From contig CM064501.1 of the NCBI GenBank assembly GCA_032716605.1, positions 25,389,014-25,453,013 of the forward strand: a DNA stretch of 64,000 nt. The letters run 5' to 3'. This DNA is from Paralithodes platypus (lineage: Eukaryota > Arthropoda > Malacostraca > Decapoda > Lithodidae). How positions within the stretch are numbered: the first letter of the stretch is position 1; the number at the start of each line of letters is the position of its first letter. The position numbers and the translations under genes were made by a program. Shown piece after piece: positions 10,578-22,162 of the stretch. Under the pieces are notes generated by a model. It had not been told where the DNA came from and made no database searches. It saw nothing but the letters and a program-made list of their open reading frames with translations.

Positions 10578-12390
10578 ATGGATACTTATGGTTGTTTACC
10601 TTTTTCAAGTCTCAGTGACGATGAATTATTATTAAACATAAACTGCGATATCTTAATTCTAAACGAAGAAAATATCTCACTTAACATTTTAGAAAATTTA
10701 ACTTACAATCAATTTACTTTTAATCATGATGTCCACAATACCGACACAGATCCTGATAATTATATGATAAATTCCCTAGGCTATAAGAACCCATTATGTA
10801 ATTACGTTTTTCCTGGCAATCCCGATTCCCACCTTGGAAAAATACCTCTTACAACCTTTTCTCTACTTTATTACAATATAAACAGTATGCCATCACATTT
10901 CGAAGATTTTAAAGAACAAACATTAAAACCGCTTAACCTTGACTTCGATATTTTGGGTTTTTGTGAAACCAAATTGACTAAGGATATAGAACATTTATTT
11001 CAGCTACCCAATTACACAATGTTTACCAACAGTTTTTCCCGCACCAGTGGCGGTGCAGCATTATACCTCAAGACCGGTTATAGATACATTATGAGAAATG
11101 ACCTAACTATGCAGCACAACAGTATAGAAACTATAGGTATTGAAATAATATTGTTCGGAGAATGCAGATAACGTAATTGTGATGATTGTATAATATAGGA
11201 GACCTCATTCTGACTTTAAATATTTTCTAGAGAAATTCAATCATATTATTTCCGTTATTAGCGACGAAAAGAAAATTAGCTACATTGGTGGAGACTTCAA
11301 TATCAATCTATTAAGACATGAAGATGATAATGCAGTAGCAGATTTCACTACTTCATGTCACTCAAAGATATTTTATAATACAATATACAAACCAACACGA
11401 GTCACTCACTCCACAGCAACAATCATTGACCATATTTGGTCTAATAATTATATTAATAACAGATTAAGTGGAATTGTTTACAATAAAATCTCTGACCATT
11501 TTCCAATATGTTCGGTGTATAATTCTAATATTTCTAAATCGAAATATAAAGAGGAAAATGATACAACAATATCTTTCAGAAATTATAATGCTGAAAATCT
11601 TGATAATTTTAACCAATGCATGGAGAGTGTATCATGGGACCTGGTTTATTCTTCTTCCAATCCTAATATTATTTACAGCAACTTAATAAGTATATTCAGT
11701 GCGTGTTTCAACAAATATTTTCCCATAATTACGAAACGTATTAAAGAAAATCACATAAATAAACCATATATATCGAATAATATTAAATCATTGATCAAAG
11801 AGAAGAATAAACTGGCACGGAAATACGCTTGAAGGCCCATCACGTTCGGGGAGGAATTCCGCACATTACGCAACAAAGTCTCGCAAGAAATTAGACAAGC
11901 AAAAGGAAATTATTACAAAACTAAACTAACAGAAAATTCAGGGAACACTAAGAAAGTCTGGAAAATTATTAATTCTGTTCTCAATAAAGACAAACAAAAT
12001 AAGATTAACGACACATTTATGCATAATGATGTAGAATTAAATATCCCACAACAGATTGCAAATAAGTTCAATTCTTACTTTATCAATGTGGGGAAATCTC
12101 TTGCAGAAAATATTACTGATGAAAATGTAGATTATAATACTTACTTACTAAACAGGCAAGAAACTGTATTTAATATGTCACCTATTACACAAGATGAATT
12201 ATTGCATGTCATAGAAAACTTGCGGGATTCTTCTCCGGGTTATGAAGACATACCTATGTCTATAGTGAGGAAGGTCAGCCATATACTGTCACCTATTTGT
12301 TTACACTTATGTAATAGTCCATTCGCGACTGGGATTTTCCCTGAGGATCTTAAAGTTGCCACAATAATACATATTTTTTAAATCAGGAGA
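10578..12390 (+). pseudogene. LINE 1 ORF2, endonuclease part
   Basis: The frame starts at ATG 10578 and encodes an APE-type endonuclease, which nicks the target DNA. The visible motifs are YYNINSM, FCETKL, GGDFNINLL (about 11290) and SDHFPI (about 11495). The frame is broken after 11171 and at 11830, and again near 12380. The linker to RT (12019-12381) includes SSPGYEDIP, the start of the RT domain. The breaks show decay, and the codons are strongly AT-rich. Confidence 0.75.
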
Positions 12391-13106
12391 TGTAGGTCTT
12401 TTTAAAAATCATCGACCAGTTTTACCTGCCATAAGTAAAATATTAGAAAAAGTTATGTTTGATAGGCTCATGGATTATTGCACTACTAATGGTATTTTGT
12501 CAGATGCCCAATATGGATTTAGGAAAGGACGTTCCACTGAATTAGCCTTATCAAAATTCAAAAATGATATCCTCAGTTCTTTTGACAATAAAGATTATTT
12601 AATAAGCATATTTTTTGATCTGTCTAAGGCATTTGATACGGTTCACCATCAGATTTTGTTTGATAAACTCAAACATTATGGAATTAGAGATATTACACAT
12701 ACTTGGTTTCAGTCATACTTAAGTAATCGGAGGCAATATGTGCAATATAAGGACTGCAAATCTGAACAACAGTTTATAACATATGGAGTCCCACAGGGGT
12801 CCATATTGGGCCCACTGCTCTTCATTTTATATATTAATGATTTTATTAACTCTAGCACTATATTTAACTTCCTGTTATTTGCCGATGATAGCACATTGTA
12901 TGCCAGACACAGGGATCTACGTTTCCTAATAGATTTAGTCAATAATGAGCTAAATAACATAGCAAGGTGGATACAAGCTAATAAGCTTACTTTTATTATT
13001 GACAAAACTAAGTATATAATTTTTAAGAGGAATAAATCTATCGCTCAAAATTTAGCACCAATTAAGATTGGAAATAATGTACTAAAGGAGGAGGAACATA
13101 TACATT
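12379..13106 (+). pseudogene. LINE 1 reverse transcriptase core
   Basis: This continues after a one-base shift in an A/T run at about 12379. It contains YGFRKGRST, FFDLSKAFDTV (catalytic Asp), GVPQGSILGPLLF and FADDSTLY (the FADD active site intact). Reverse transcriptase copies the element RNA at the nick. The domain is cut off at the A-tail of the RLE element at 13107 and finishes at 20681-21283. Confidence 0.82.
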
Positions 13107-13434
13107 TTTTTTTTTTTTTTTTTTTTTTTTTCGATTTTTTTTAAAAGACCTCCGTCTACGTATTGTGAAAAACCTGTTATCCTCCGGCAAATTGTGGGGT
13201 TGAGTGAGTGAAGGGGGGGGGGACAGTGAATGAAGGAGGATGCATGTTTTTCATAATACGTGTTGCTAGCCCCAAACGCGCGAGCAACTGTGGCTTTCAA
13301 CCAAATGACACATCCCCTTTTATTAATGTGCATCACACATGTTACATACAAATAAGGTTTATGTTTTGTTTTACCCTACTGTGGAAAGACTACGGATACA
13401 CCACTCCTGCCGGGGCCTCACGCAGTGGCATGAC

Positions 13435-13811
13435 TCAGTCCTGTCGAACTGAGCTCATGACGCTGCTGGCATTGCCCCGGAGGATAGCCATCCCTAGTCT
13501 TTGCTTGAGCCAGAGGGTTTCCCGGGGTTCTCCTGAAACTTCTCTGATTTTACGGCCTATTTCATTCACCATCTTAAGGGTGGTGGGGCCGAAGACTCCT
13601 GAAGTTTCGAATGCCAGGGGCTCGAACTGATGAATTCTGGCGATGGCTTGATATTTTTCTCGCTTTTTATTTTCTGCTATCCGGGCGGCTTCACCTGCTT
13701 CGTCGGCGTTTCTGGCGGCGTTGGTTGTGGAGAAAGTGTCAACACATGTGGCATCCCACACGAGGCACCGGCCATTCTTGTAAGAGAAAGTGGTCATCCC
13801 ATCTGGCCGTT
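13435..13811 (-). pseudogene. RLE LINE copy a, C-terminal restriction-like endonuclease
   Basis: The minus-strand frame contains RPDGMTTF and then CLVWDATCVDTF, the spaced PD..D pattern of the restriction-like endonuclease of R2-type LINEs. A helical segment rich in Ala and Glu and the conserved end QRLGMAILRGNASSV follow. This nuclease cleaves target DNA. Its frame was once continuous with 17016-17627 and has been separated by CR1 copy a. Confidence 0.8.
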
Positions 13812-16800
13812 TGCTGTCTTCTCAGTGAAGTCCATTTCAAAAAACGCCATCCGAGAAGAAGCAGCAGTGACATAAATCATCCAACGCCAAGAAAAAAACA
13901 GAGGCAACCGAGGACCACCAGCGATAAGGACCGGAGACAGCGAGGACCGAGGACAGCCATGAACATAAATGTAGATCCGACAAGAACTAAAAATATTATT
14001 AAAGCGCGTTCCGTGAGTTCTAAAATAACAAATTTAAAGGTTTTCTATGCAAACGCTCGTAGCATACGCAATAAATTTTCAGATTTAGAGGAGCTAGTGT
14101 TTACAGAAAATTATGATGTGATTGGCATAACAGAATCTTGGCTCAATACAGAAGATAGAGACTTTTTAGCAGAGTATTCACTTCCCGGTTATGTAATGTT
14201 TGAGAAAAGCCGAATAAATCGAAATGGAGGTGGCGTTTTACTTTATATCAAAGAAAGTCTTAACCCTACCCTCTTGTCAAAACCTCAAATTGTGAACGTC
14301 GACGCATCTTTTGTGCTAATAAAGAATAATAAAGGTACCAAAATAATACTTGCATTAATATACAGACTTCCAGCTCAATCAGTGCAAACTGACCGAGAAA
14401 TTTACGAACAAATTGCAGATGTAAGTAACTCAGAAGATACCGTAATTTTTGGTGACTTTAATTTACCTGTGACCAAGTGGGGCGATACTCTTACTTCACA
14501 CTCCGGACATGACTTGTATACGAACTTGCAAGAGAGTTCGCTTTATCAATTTGTTGGAACGCCGACCCGTGGTAATAACGTTCTTGACATTGTACTTGCA
14601 ACAAAAGAAGAATTAATAGAGAATTTGAATGTTGGTGATGAATTCAGTAACAGCGACCATCGTACGATAACTTTCACTTTAAACTTTACTAGTAACGAAC
14701 CAAATAGTAGCATCGAAAAAGTCCCTAATTTCAAGAAAGCAAACTTCCATAAACTTAGAGCTATGTTTAAAGAAACTGACTGGAGCTTTTTAATTCACAA
14801 TAACGACATAAATACATCTTGGAAGTTATTCGAAGCCACTTACCTAAAAGCAGTGCAAGACTGCATACCATCGAAAACTCGGCGTCCAGGCCATAATAAT
14901 AAGCCCAAATGGTGGAATAAAGATATTTCAAACTGCCTGCTTGCTAAAAAATTTGCTAATGATAGATTAAAATCCTCACAAAATGACGAAGAACGGCTGA
15001 AATTTGTAGAGCTACGACGCAAAGCCAAAAAGTTAATTAAGCAAAGTAAAAAGACCTTAGAATTACATATTGCGAATCAAAGTAAAACAAACCCGAAAGA
15101 ATTCTATAGTTATATCAGAAAGAAAAAAATAGTTACTTCAACTGTTGGACCGTTAGTCGATGAAAATGGAGAATACACCAAAGACGAAGAACAAATGAGT
15201 AATGCCCTCAATACCTTCTTTGCATCAGTTTTTACAACAGAAGACTTCAGTGATATCCCTACACCATCGCCGATTCAGATTGATAATTCAGATGTTTTAA
15301 GCAATATCACCGTTACAGAGAGAGAAGTATTGAATTGTTTAGATAAACTCAAGGTAAATACAACGCCTGGACCTGATACAATCTCGCCTAGAGTTCTAAA
15401 GGAAGCTAAGGATGAGCTCTCTAAACCACTGACATTACTATTCAATAAATCCTTGCAGTCTGGAACTATGCCCGATCAGTGGAAGCTAGCCAACGTAACA
15501 CCGATATTAAAAAAAGGCAGCAAATCCCTATCCAGTAACTATCGTCCAATTAGCTTAACCTCAGTTGTATGTAAAATGCTAGAAACGGTCATACGAGACA
15601 GACTCGTAAATCACTTAGAGGAAAATAACATACTTAAAGATACTCAACACGGCTTTCGTAAAAAACGTTCCTGTTTAACAAACCTCTTAGACTTCTTCCA
15701 TGATATCCTCAACCTCTACGATGAGAGTAAAGCTGTAGATATTATATACCTTGATTTTCAAAAGGCCTTTGACAAAGTTCCCCACAAACGTTTACTGCTA
15801 AAACTAAAAGCGCATGGAATACAAGAGGTGTGTTGAAATGGATAGAAAATTGGCTCAGCGACAGAAAGCAAAGAGTAGTCATAAACGGTAAGGCATCAAA
15901 ATGGACCAATGTATGTAGCGGGGTACCCCAGGGATCGGTACTAGGACCAATTCTCTTTCTAATTTACATAACGACATAGATGAGGGTCTCACCTGTACAA
16001 TCTCAAAATTTGCTGACGATACAAAAATTGCAAATAGCGTACTCTCAAAAGAACAAGTTGACGATATGCAACACAATCTAGATAAATTGTCATGTTGGGC
16101 CCAAATTTGGCAAATGAGTTTCAATGCGGATAAATGTAAAGTACTACATATCGGATACCTAAATGAGAAAGCAAACTATTCGATGAATGGCACTCAGCTT
16201 AAGAATGTAAACAGAGAAACCGATCTGGGAGTAACAATATCGAGTAACCTAAAACCGAGTCAACAATGTTCAGAAGTTGTTAAGAAGGCAAACAAAATAA
16301 TTGGCTTTATAGGCAGGTCATTTGAGCATAAATCCAAAGAAGTTATCCTAACCCTTTATAATTCCTTAGTCCGCCCTCTTCTGGAATACTGCGTTCAATG
16401 CTGGTGCCCTTATTACCAAAAAGATATAAACAAGCTAGAACGAGTTCAATGTAGAGTTACCAAAATGATACCTAGCCTAAAGAACAAACCATACGAAGAG
16501 CGTCTTAGAGAATTAAATCTATTTCCTTTAACCCAGCGCAGATTAAGAGGCGACTTAATTCAAGTGTTCAAAATCATCAAAGGCATCGACAATATGAACT
16601 GTAGTAAGTACTTCACTATCGACCAATCTAATTACACGCGGGGAAACGGTTGCAAAATTATTGGTAAATCTTTTAACTCGCACGAATCTAAGAATTTCTT
16701 CTTCAATCGAGTTGTCAACTTGTGGAATGGGCTTCCCCGAAACGTTATAGACTGCATCACCGTTGATTCATTTAAACTCCGCCTAGACAAATATCTCGCA

Positions 16801-17058
16801 TCAAACCCGCGACTGACTGCGTTTGTAAATGAATAACTTTATTTTATCCCCCCCTCAGTTACTAACCCATCTGTCCCCTACTAACTTCCTAATCCTGCCA
16901 CGGACATTAGTTCCAGGGCAGTAATTCCCTTTCCAATGTTCCCTTAGCCACTCTAAACCACTGTTTGGACACTTGATCCTCAGTGTTTTGGAGGACAAGC
17001 AACCTAGAAGGGTCACTAGATATGTTGTTGCTTGATTTCCTTTGTACTCCTTTGTACT
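13812..17058 (+). mobile_element. CR1-like LINE copy a
   Basis: A plus-strand LINE nearly identical over its length to copy b (44972-48287, minus). It is inserted in antisense to the RLE element. Its 3' end is a repeat of TTTGTACTCC units (about 17039-17060), and the same tail ends copy b. The start is at about 13812, where the RLE coding sequence stops. It is close to full length, about 3.2 kb, with the 5' end possibly truncated. Confidence 0.85.
13960..16836 (+). pseudogene. CR1 copy a ORF2 (APE endonuclease plus RT), two frameshifts
   Basis: The endonuclease comes first: YANARSIRNKF, ITESWLN, FGDFNLPV at about 14450, SDHRTITF at about 14655. The RT follows: PGPDTISPRVLK, YLDFQKAFDKV at about 15750, FADD near 16010, then a C-terminal domain ending near LTAFVNE. 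Compared with copy b there is a one-base loss near 15826 (after HGIQ) and another near 15968, so the RT is split into three frames. Otherwise it is intact and well conserved. Confidence 0.85.
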
Positions 17059-19659
17059 CCATGTGGTTCGAGGATTGATGCACAGTTAGCACTCTGCAGG
17101 GCCCGTTTTATGACATCATTTAGTGCAGAGTGTCTTGGCAGGCGGCCTGCGTTGTAATTACATGACAAGGCATGGTGACCTTGAGCATCCATCCTCCCAT
17201 CACACTTGCAAGTGTGTGGGTGACAAACTGCCGCACCCACTCTGAGCGCGATGGCGACCCGGAGCGCTTCAGCATCCAAGTGAGTTCCAAGAGGTGGGAT
17301 GGGGATGGCGTGTAACCACAAGCCACTCTCCGAACGGGCGGCTGCCTGGAGGCGTGCTTTTGCAACCTGGTCTGCATTGGTTAGGAGATTTTCTTGAGTT
17401 TTCTTCGCCGAGATGGTATCCCACGCTTTCTGCTTGCTCCTGGAGGTACCCTGAGGCTCCTCCTCTACTCCTGTACTTCCCTTCCAGGTGTTAATCGCTG
17501 CTGTTACGTCCCCATTAAGTGTCATTCCGGGTTTAGAATAAAGGATGGACAATACGAGGTCGTTGGTCGCGATGAGGGAAGAGATAAAGGCTGGGGAGGC
17601 AATATCCGAGGCTCTCCGTATGCCCAAGCCCCCATAGGCGGACAGAAAGGGTGGCTTGTGTCCAGGCCCGTTCTTTAAATTCCACGTTGGTGATGCTGGT
17701 CACTGCTTCTCGGATTATGCTGTCTAATTCTTGGAGGCCGCCATTGTTCGTGTAAATCATCGATGTGCGCAGGAGGTATTGGAGTTTTGGGATGGAGAAA
17801 CAGTTCTTGAGCAGGGCCAGAGCTGAGTGGGCATCGATGTGTATCAGGCGACTCACGAGACGTTGAAGCTCCTCCTTTTTAACTTGAAGTGCTGGTGGGA
17901 TTGCTGCCAGAGTTAGTGGGGAACCTAATAGGGTTTGCTGGTGCTCCTGAAGGATCTTTACATCTGGCAATATGTTTCGGAACAGGGCCTGAGTCTCTTC
18001 TCCTTGTTCACGTGTGTGGTTGAGGAGAACAAGTTCACATTTGGTGTCATTTATCACTAGCCCGGCCAGGCCGAGGTCAGTTATGATGTTATTTAGGTCG
18101 GTTAGAACGTTCTCTACTGACCCACCCAAGGTTGCATCGTCCAGGTACCTTACATTCAGCTCTGACCTTACTTTGTTAGCTGCTGCATCCACCCCTATTG
18201 AGAAAAGAGCAGGACCACCTGGATCTCCCTGCTGTAACCCGGTCTCTGATGGGATTACCGTCTCGCCAAAAATCAGGATTGAAGGTTTGGAATAAGCCTG
18301 CCAAAGTAGGGGGTACAGAGTGGGGATGTGTTCTTGAGCTGCACGGAGGAAGACATCCCTGCGAATGCTGTTGAATGCGTTCCGCATGTCAATCTTTAGA
18401 AGCACTCGTTTTTCTTGGGCTTGGCTGAGGTAGGTGCGGGTTGCGTGTACAGCAGCTTCACACCCCCCTGGAGTTCCGAAACCTAGTTGAACTGGTCTTA
18501 AGTGTTGACCTAGGCCATTCGAGAGTGGTTTCAAACCCACCTTTGTGGCAAGGCGGCGGAAGGTGTTCCCTACTGCTATTGGGCGCACGCCGCCATCTTT
18601 TTTTGCCAGTGCACAGAGTGATGCCCCAAAAAATAGAGGTGTGGCACAGTCGGGTACTTCCCCTCTCAAAACCATGTTGATGAATTTGGTGAGGGTTTCC
18701 AAGAGTGCCTCCCCAGCAGCTCCTGATCCCTGACCCAAGAGGCCTTTGAGGTGGGCGGGTCGGATACCATCTGGGCCCGCGGCTGAGCCTGCTGGGAATG
18801 AAGTCACTGCGGCGACCACCTGCTCCTTCGTGACAACTAAAGGTTGGCGCATCTGGTCATTTGGGGCAGGGGGGAGATTTAGGTCCCTAGGTGTAGGTGG
18901 GTGCTTTTCTTGTAGGGCTTCAACAACTTCGGTGCCTTGACCAGCAAAACCTTCTGAAGAGGACAACAGTCTGACGGCCCCTTTGATGTCACTATCCGCC
19001 AGCTTCGCAGCGACCCTCTTACGTAGCTGTTCAGCCTCTTCCTCTTCCTTCTCCTGGTGCTTCTGTGCCCTGTTTGGTTGCTGTTTGGGGGGTTCCACCA
19101 GTTTGTTTCCATCCATATACTGTGCTACTTGACGTTTCACTCTGGTGGCTAGTGAAACCTGAAGATGGTCTTGTATGTTGGTTCTGGGTGGTTTTCGGAG
19201 GGCCCCATAGGAGAAACCCAGGAGCCGTGCCCATGCGAGGGGTGTCTTGAGCTGTAGGGCCTGCTTTATGATGGTTGTAAGGGCCTCCGCCACTTGGATT
19301 CTGGCTCCTTTAGGTACCCGGGCAAGGACCTGGATCCGCGCTTTCCATTTGGTCACCAGTTGGGTCAAGTCGGCGACCGGTGTTGCCGGTGTTGCCCCGG
19401 TTGGCTCTGCAGTGGGCCCTGGGCATGCGAGACATTTCCAGTTTGGTTGTTCTCCTGATGTTTTCTTTGTCAGCTTAGCACAAGATAAATGAATAGATCT
19501 AAGACAGCCGGAACATTTTCGCGAATTCTTTCTTGCATTGGTTGTTCCGCACTTAAGACACTTAGTATCTGCTAGGCCATAGTCTTCCAAGATTATCCGT
19601 TCCTCTGCCTCTACCAAGCCGTCCTCCTGATCTTCCCGTGGTGCTTCCATCTCTACCAT
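17016..19659 (-). pseudogene. RLE LINE copy a: PHD-like finger, RT and CCHC knuckle
   Basis: Starts at ATG 19659. Residues about 34-81 form a Cys/His cluster (CLKCG, KCSGC, HLSC, KCLAC) resembling a PHD-type zinc finger. A charged coiled segment and an RT follow: SAAGPDGIRP, KIDMRNAFNSI, GLQQGDPGGP and RYLDDATLGG (active site intact). A one-base shift near 17630 moves the frame. The second part carries a knuckle (CKCDGRMDAQGHHALSC) and EPHG just before the CR1 insertion. The order zinc finger, RT, knuckle, PD-D endonuclease is that of RLE-bearing LINEs. The clade could be R2, NeSL, Hero or a relative. Confidence 0.82.
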
Positions 19660-20142
19660 GTCTCCCTTGTTTCAGAAACCTCGGGAAATCTCTCCTGGCA
19701 CATATCTAGATTATTGCTGTTGTTATTAATGTATAATTGGCTGGATGCATATCAATTAACTTATCATAGTCGACCTTTCTGATGGGATATGTAAAAAACA
19801 AAAACAAAACAAAAAACATCACATATCATAGTCAACCTTTCTGATGGGCAATTGGCCTGCTTCTCCTAAAGCTAAGTGGTTAAATGTATAAATCCTCGGC
19901 ATTGGGCACCGGTACAACTAAAAGATCTAACTGATTGAAAGGAAGCACGCCAATTATATCCTATGATTACTTACACTGGCGACGCCACCCTGATGTTGAG
20001 TATTAATGAATGCTTAGGATATTAATAATGCTGTCAACATCAAGATAGGGAGAGAGCCAGAGAGTGAGCGAGAGCCAGGATCTGAGTGGGTAACCGGATC
20101 TAGGGCAGCAGTTATGGAAAAATTATTAAATTGTACAAAATG

Positions 20143-20145
<3 letters not shown>
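19660..20145 (-). other. 5' untranslated region of RLE LINE copy a
   Basis: Non-coding sequence upstream of the ATG, alignable block by block with 48773-49204 of copy b, including an AAAACAAAAAC-rich segment here. No promoter was identified. A long GA array follows. Confidence 0.6.
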
Positions 20146-20180
<35 letters not shown>

Positions 20181-20367
20181 AGGGGCGGGGGCGAGGGAGA
20201 AAGAAAGCGAGCTGGAGAGGGGGCTGGCCTGGTTGGGTATGAAAGATGTTAGAGGAAAACAAATAACTAAAATGATAAAAAGCGATCTGAAGTTATAGAT
20301 AACCTAATGACAATGAGGCGGTTAAGTGCGGTGATTGAAAGTGGATGGAAAGATGTTAAGGATAAAA

Positions 20368-20404
<37 letters not shown>

Positions 20405-20564
20405 GGAGAGGGGGCTGGCCTGGTTGGGTATGAAAGATGTTAGAGGAAAACAAATAACTAAAATGATAAAAAGCGATCTGAAGTTATAGATAACCAAAAA
20501 ATAATAGCAATGAGGCGGTTAAGTGCGGTGATTGAAAGTGGATGGAAAGATGTTAAGGATAAAA

Positions 20565-20626
<62 letters not shown>
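20146..20626. repeat. Three GA arrays and a ~191 bp tandem duplication
   Basis: GA arrays lie at 20146-20179, 20370-20401 and 20567-20626. The sequence between the first two (from GAGCTGGAGAGGGGG at 20209) is repeated between the second and third (from 20400), with a period of about 191 bp and few changes. Copy b (49205-49574) has only two arrays and no duplicated unit. This is a 5' UTR expansion, probably by slippage or unequal exchange between GA tracts. Confidence 0.85.
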
Positions 20627-20629
<3 letters not shown>

Positions 20630-20680
20630 ATGAAAATGGACCTTGTAGCAAGTATTTCCTAAAGTATTTCTTTGGTAAAT

Positions 20681-21283
20681 TATTTACCAAAGTTTCTTGG
20701 TGTTATGGTGGATAGCAGGCTGTCGTGGGGCATACATATACATGATTTGAAAAACAAACTTAATAAGTAATGTGGAATACTCTACCTTATACGACACTGC
20801 TTTAATATTAGTGCTCTAAAACAATTATATTATAGTCTTATCTATCCACAGTTGTTATATTGCCAAACAATTTGGGGTGCAACTAGTAAAACCGAATTAT
20901 TAACTATTGAAAAATCACAAAACAAAAATAGAACTATATCACATAAATCAAGATATGCCCACACAAATGAACTTTTTAGTAAACTTGAATTATTTAAATT
21001 TAAGGATATCAATACTTATTGCAGTGCGCTTTTCGTATTTAAATGTCTGCATTACCTTGATAGCACTGATTTGTTTACACCTAGTAACAATGAAAGGTAC
21101 AATTTAAGGGGAGCTGATCTATTAAGAATTCCTCTCATGACTTCTAGTCAAGCTCAGACATGTATAAAATATCATGGAGTTAAGGTGTGGAACGGATTAC
21201 TTCAAAATTTAAGAAATATACAGGAAATATCTCGGTTTAAGAGACAATTAAAAAAAAATCTATTAACACAATATCAACAGTGA
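20681..21283 (+). pseudogene. LINE 1 RT C-terminal part
   Basis: This resumes the LINE 1 frame with KFLGVMVDSRLSW, then has a nonsense codon near 20770. A long open stretch at 20852-21283 follows, with the thumb-like and C-terminal region (LLYCQTIWG, VKVWNGLLQN). It ends with a stop at about 21283. There is no endonuclease or RT core here; those lie upstream of the RLE insertion. Confidence 0.75.
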
Positions 21284-22157
21284 CTACTAAAATAGGTATA
21301 TCACCAATTATACTACAACATCCCTATCACCTAGATCGACAAATGTATAACCTTTAATAATATTTACGCTGGCTGTGTGTGTATAATATGTAGAGTCACG
21401 TAAAGGGTTGAATGAGCTTGAATACTATTTTTTAATAAACATGCTTCTATTTTTGTCTGTAAAGGTGTATATAGGGTATGTGTAGTTGGCATTTGTGTGC
21501 ATTTTTATTTTGTTTTGTTTTTTATTGAAATGGATATTATAGTCTACAGTAAATTATTTACCATATTCTCATATATAGGTCTAAATGAATGGTGTAAGTG
21601 TGTATTCCATGCACAACAAAGTTTATGTCCTTTACTAATTAGGCATATACTGTTAGGGAAGCGTATGTGTCTTTGTGTCGAATTGTGGGTATAATTGCGA
21701 GTATGGCCTTTGAACATCAAATCAATAGTTGTACAATGTATGTTATATATATTAAATTTTTGTAAATGGTATTACATGGGTAATTGTGATAAAAAACAAT
21801 CAGCTGTGAGCTCTGGGAAGTGGGTGTGACCTCAGTGTTAATCACCATTAATTTAATTTGTTTTATTTTATTATATTTTGCCTACATACATCCCTTTTCG
21901 AATTTAGAAAAATTCTTTACAACACGTAGTTCCCAGGGCACATAGCTGTGACTAAGTATATTATATACAATTGCATTTTGATAGATCGAGTTATAGCCAG
22001 GTGCCTTTAATTAAGAGAGACATCTCTCAAAAGGCTCAGCCTTATTTGTTTGTATTATTATTATATATTTTTGTTTTTTAACAAATCATTTGTAAGCAAA
22101 ATTGTATTGTATACTAAAGGCTAAATAAAAAGATTTCAATTTCAATTTCAATTTCAA
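21284..22157 (+). mobile_element. LINE 1 3' untranslated region and tail
   Basis: About 870 bp of AT-rich non-coding sequence. It ends AATAAAAAG (a likely polyadenylation signal at 22124-22130) followed by four TTTCAA-type units. The gypsy B pol sequence starts directly afterwards. Confidence 0.75.
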
Positions 22158-22162
22158 TAGTC

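Larger units (their letters stand above)
13107..20680 (-). mobile_element. RLE-type LINE copy a (R2/NeSL-like), split by CR1 copy a
   Basis: A minus-strand LINE whose 3' end is a poly-A tail (T-run 13107-13131 on the plus strand). Its 5' region carries long GA arrays (20146-20626). It encodes a zinc finger, an RT and a restriction-like endonuclease. CR1 copy a (13812-17058) splits it between the CCHC/EPHG segment and the PDG endonuclease motif. The right end is close to the shared GGACCTTRTAGCAAGT block near 20640. It lies within LINE 1. Elements of this group usually insert at defined sites, but no site preference can be judged here. Confidence 0.8.
10450..22157 (+). mobile_element. LINE 1: CR1/Jockey-superfamily LINE, split by the RLE LINE
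   Basis: Two parts, about 10450-13106 and 20681-22157, make one plus-strand LINE. The reading frame stops at HIHF near 13106 and resumes with KFLGVMVDSRLSW at about 20685. The gap is filled by the minus-strand RLE element. The 3' end is a short microsatellite of TTTCAA units (22133-22157), typical of this superfamily. The 5' boundary is uncertain, within about 10440-10570. The element sits inside gypsy B in opposite orientation. Confidence 0.8.

Noticed and set aside
20267..20497. Leu/Ser repeat proteins over GA arrays
   Set aside because: Translations of GA microsatellites; the same holds near 49500.
9931..22162. TAGTC at 9931-9935 and 22158-22162 as the LINE 1 target duplication
   Set aside because: The match is only 5 bp, and gypsy-like minus-strand coding at 9949-10386 suggests LINE 1 starts later.
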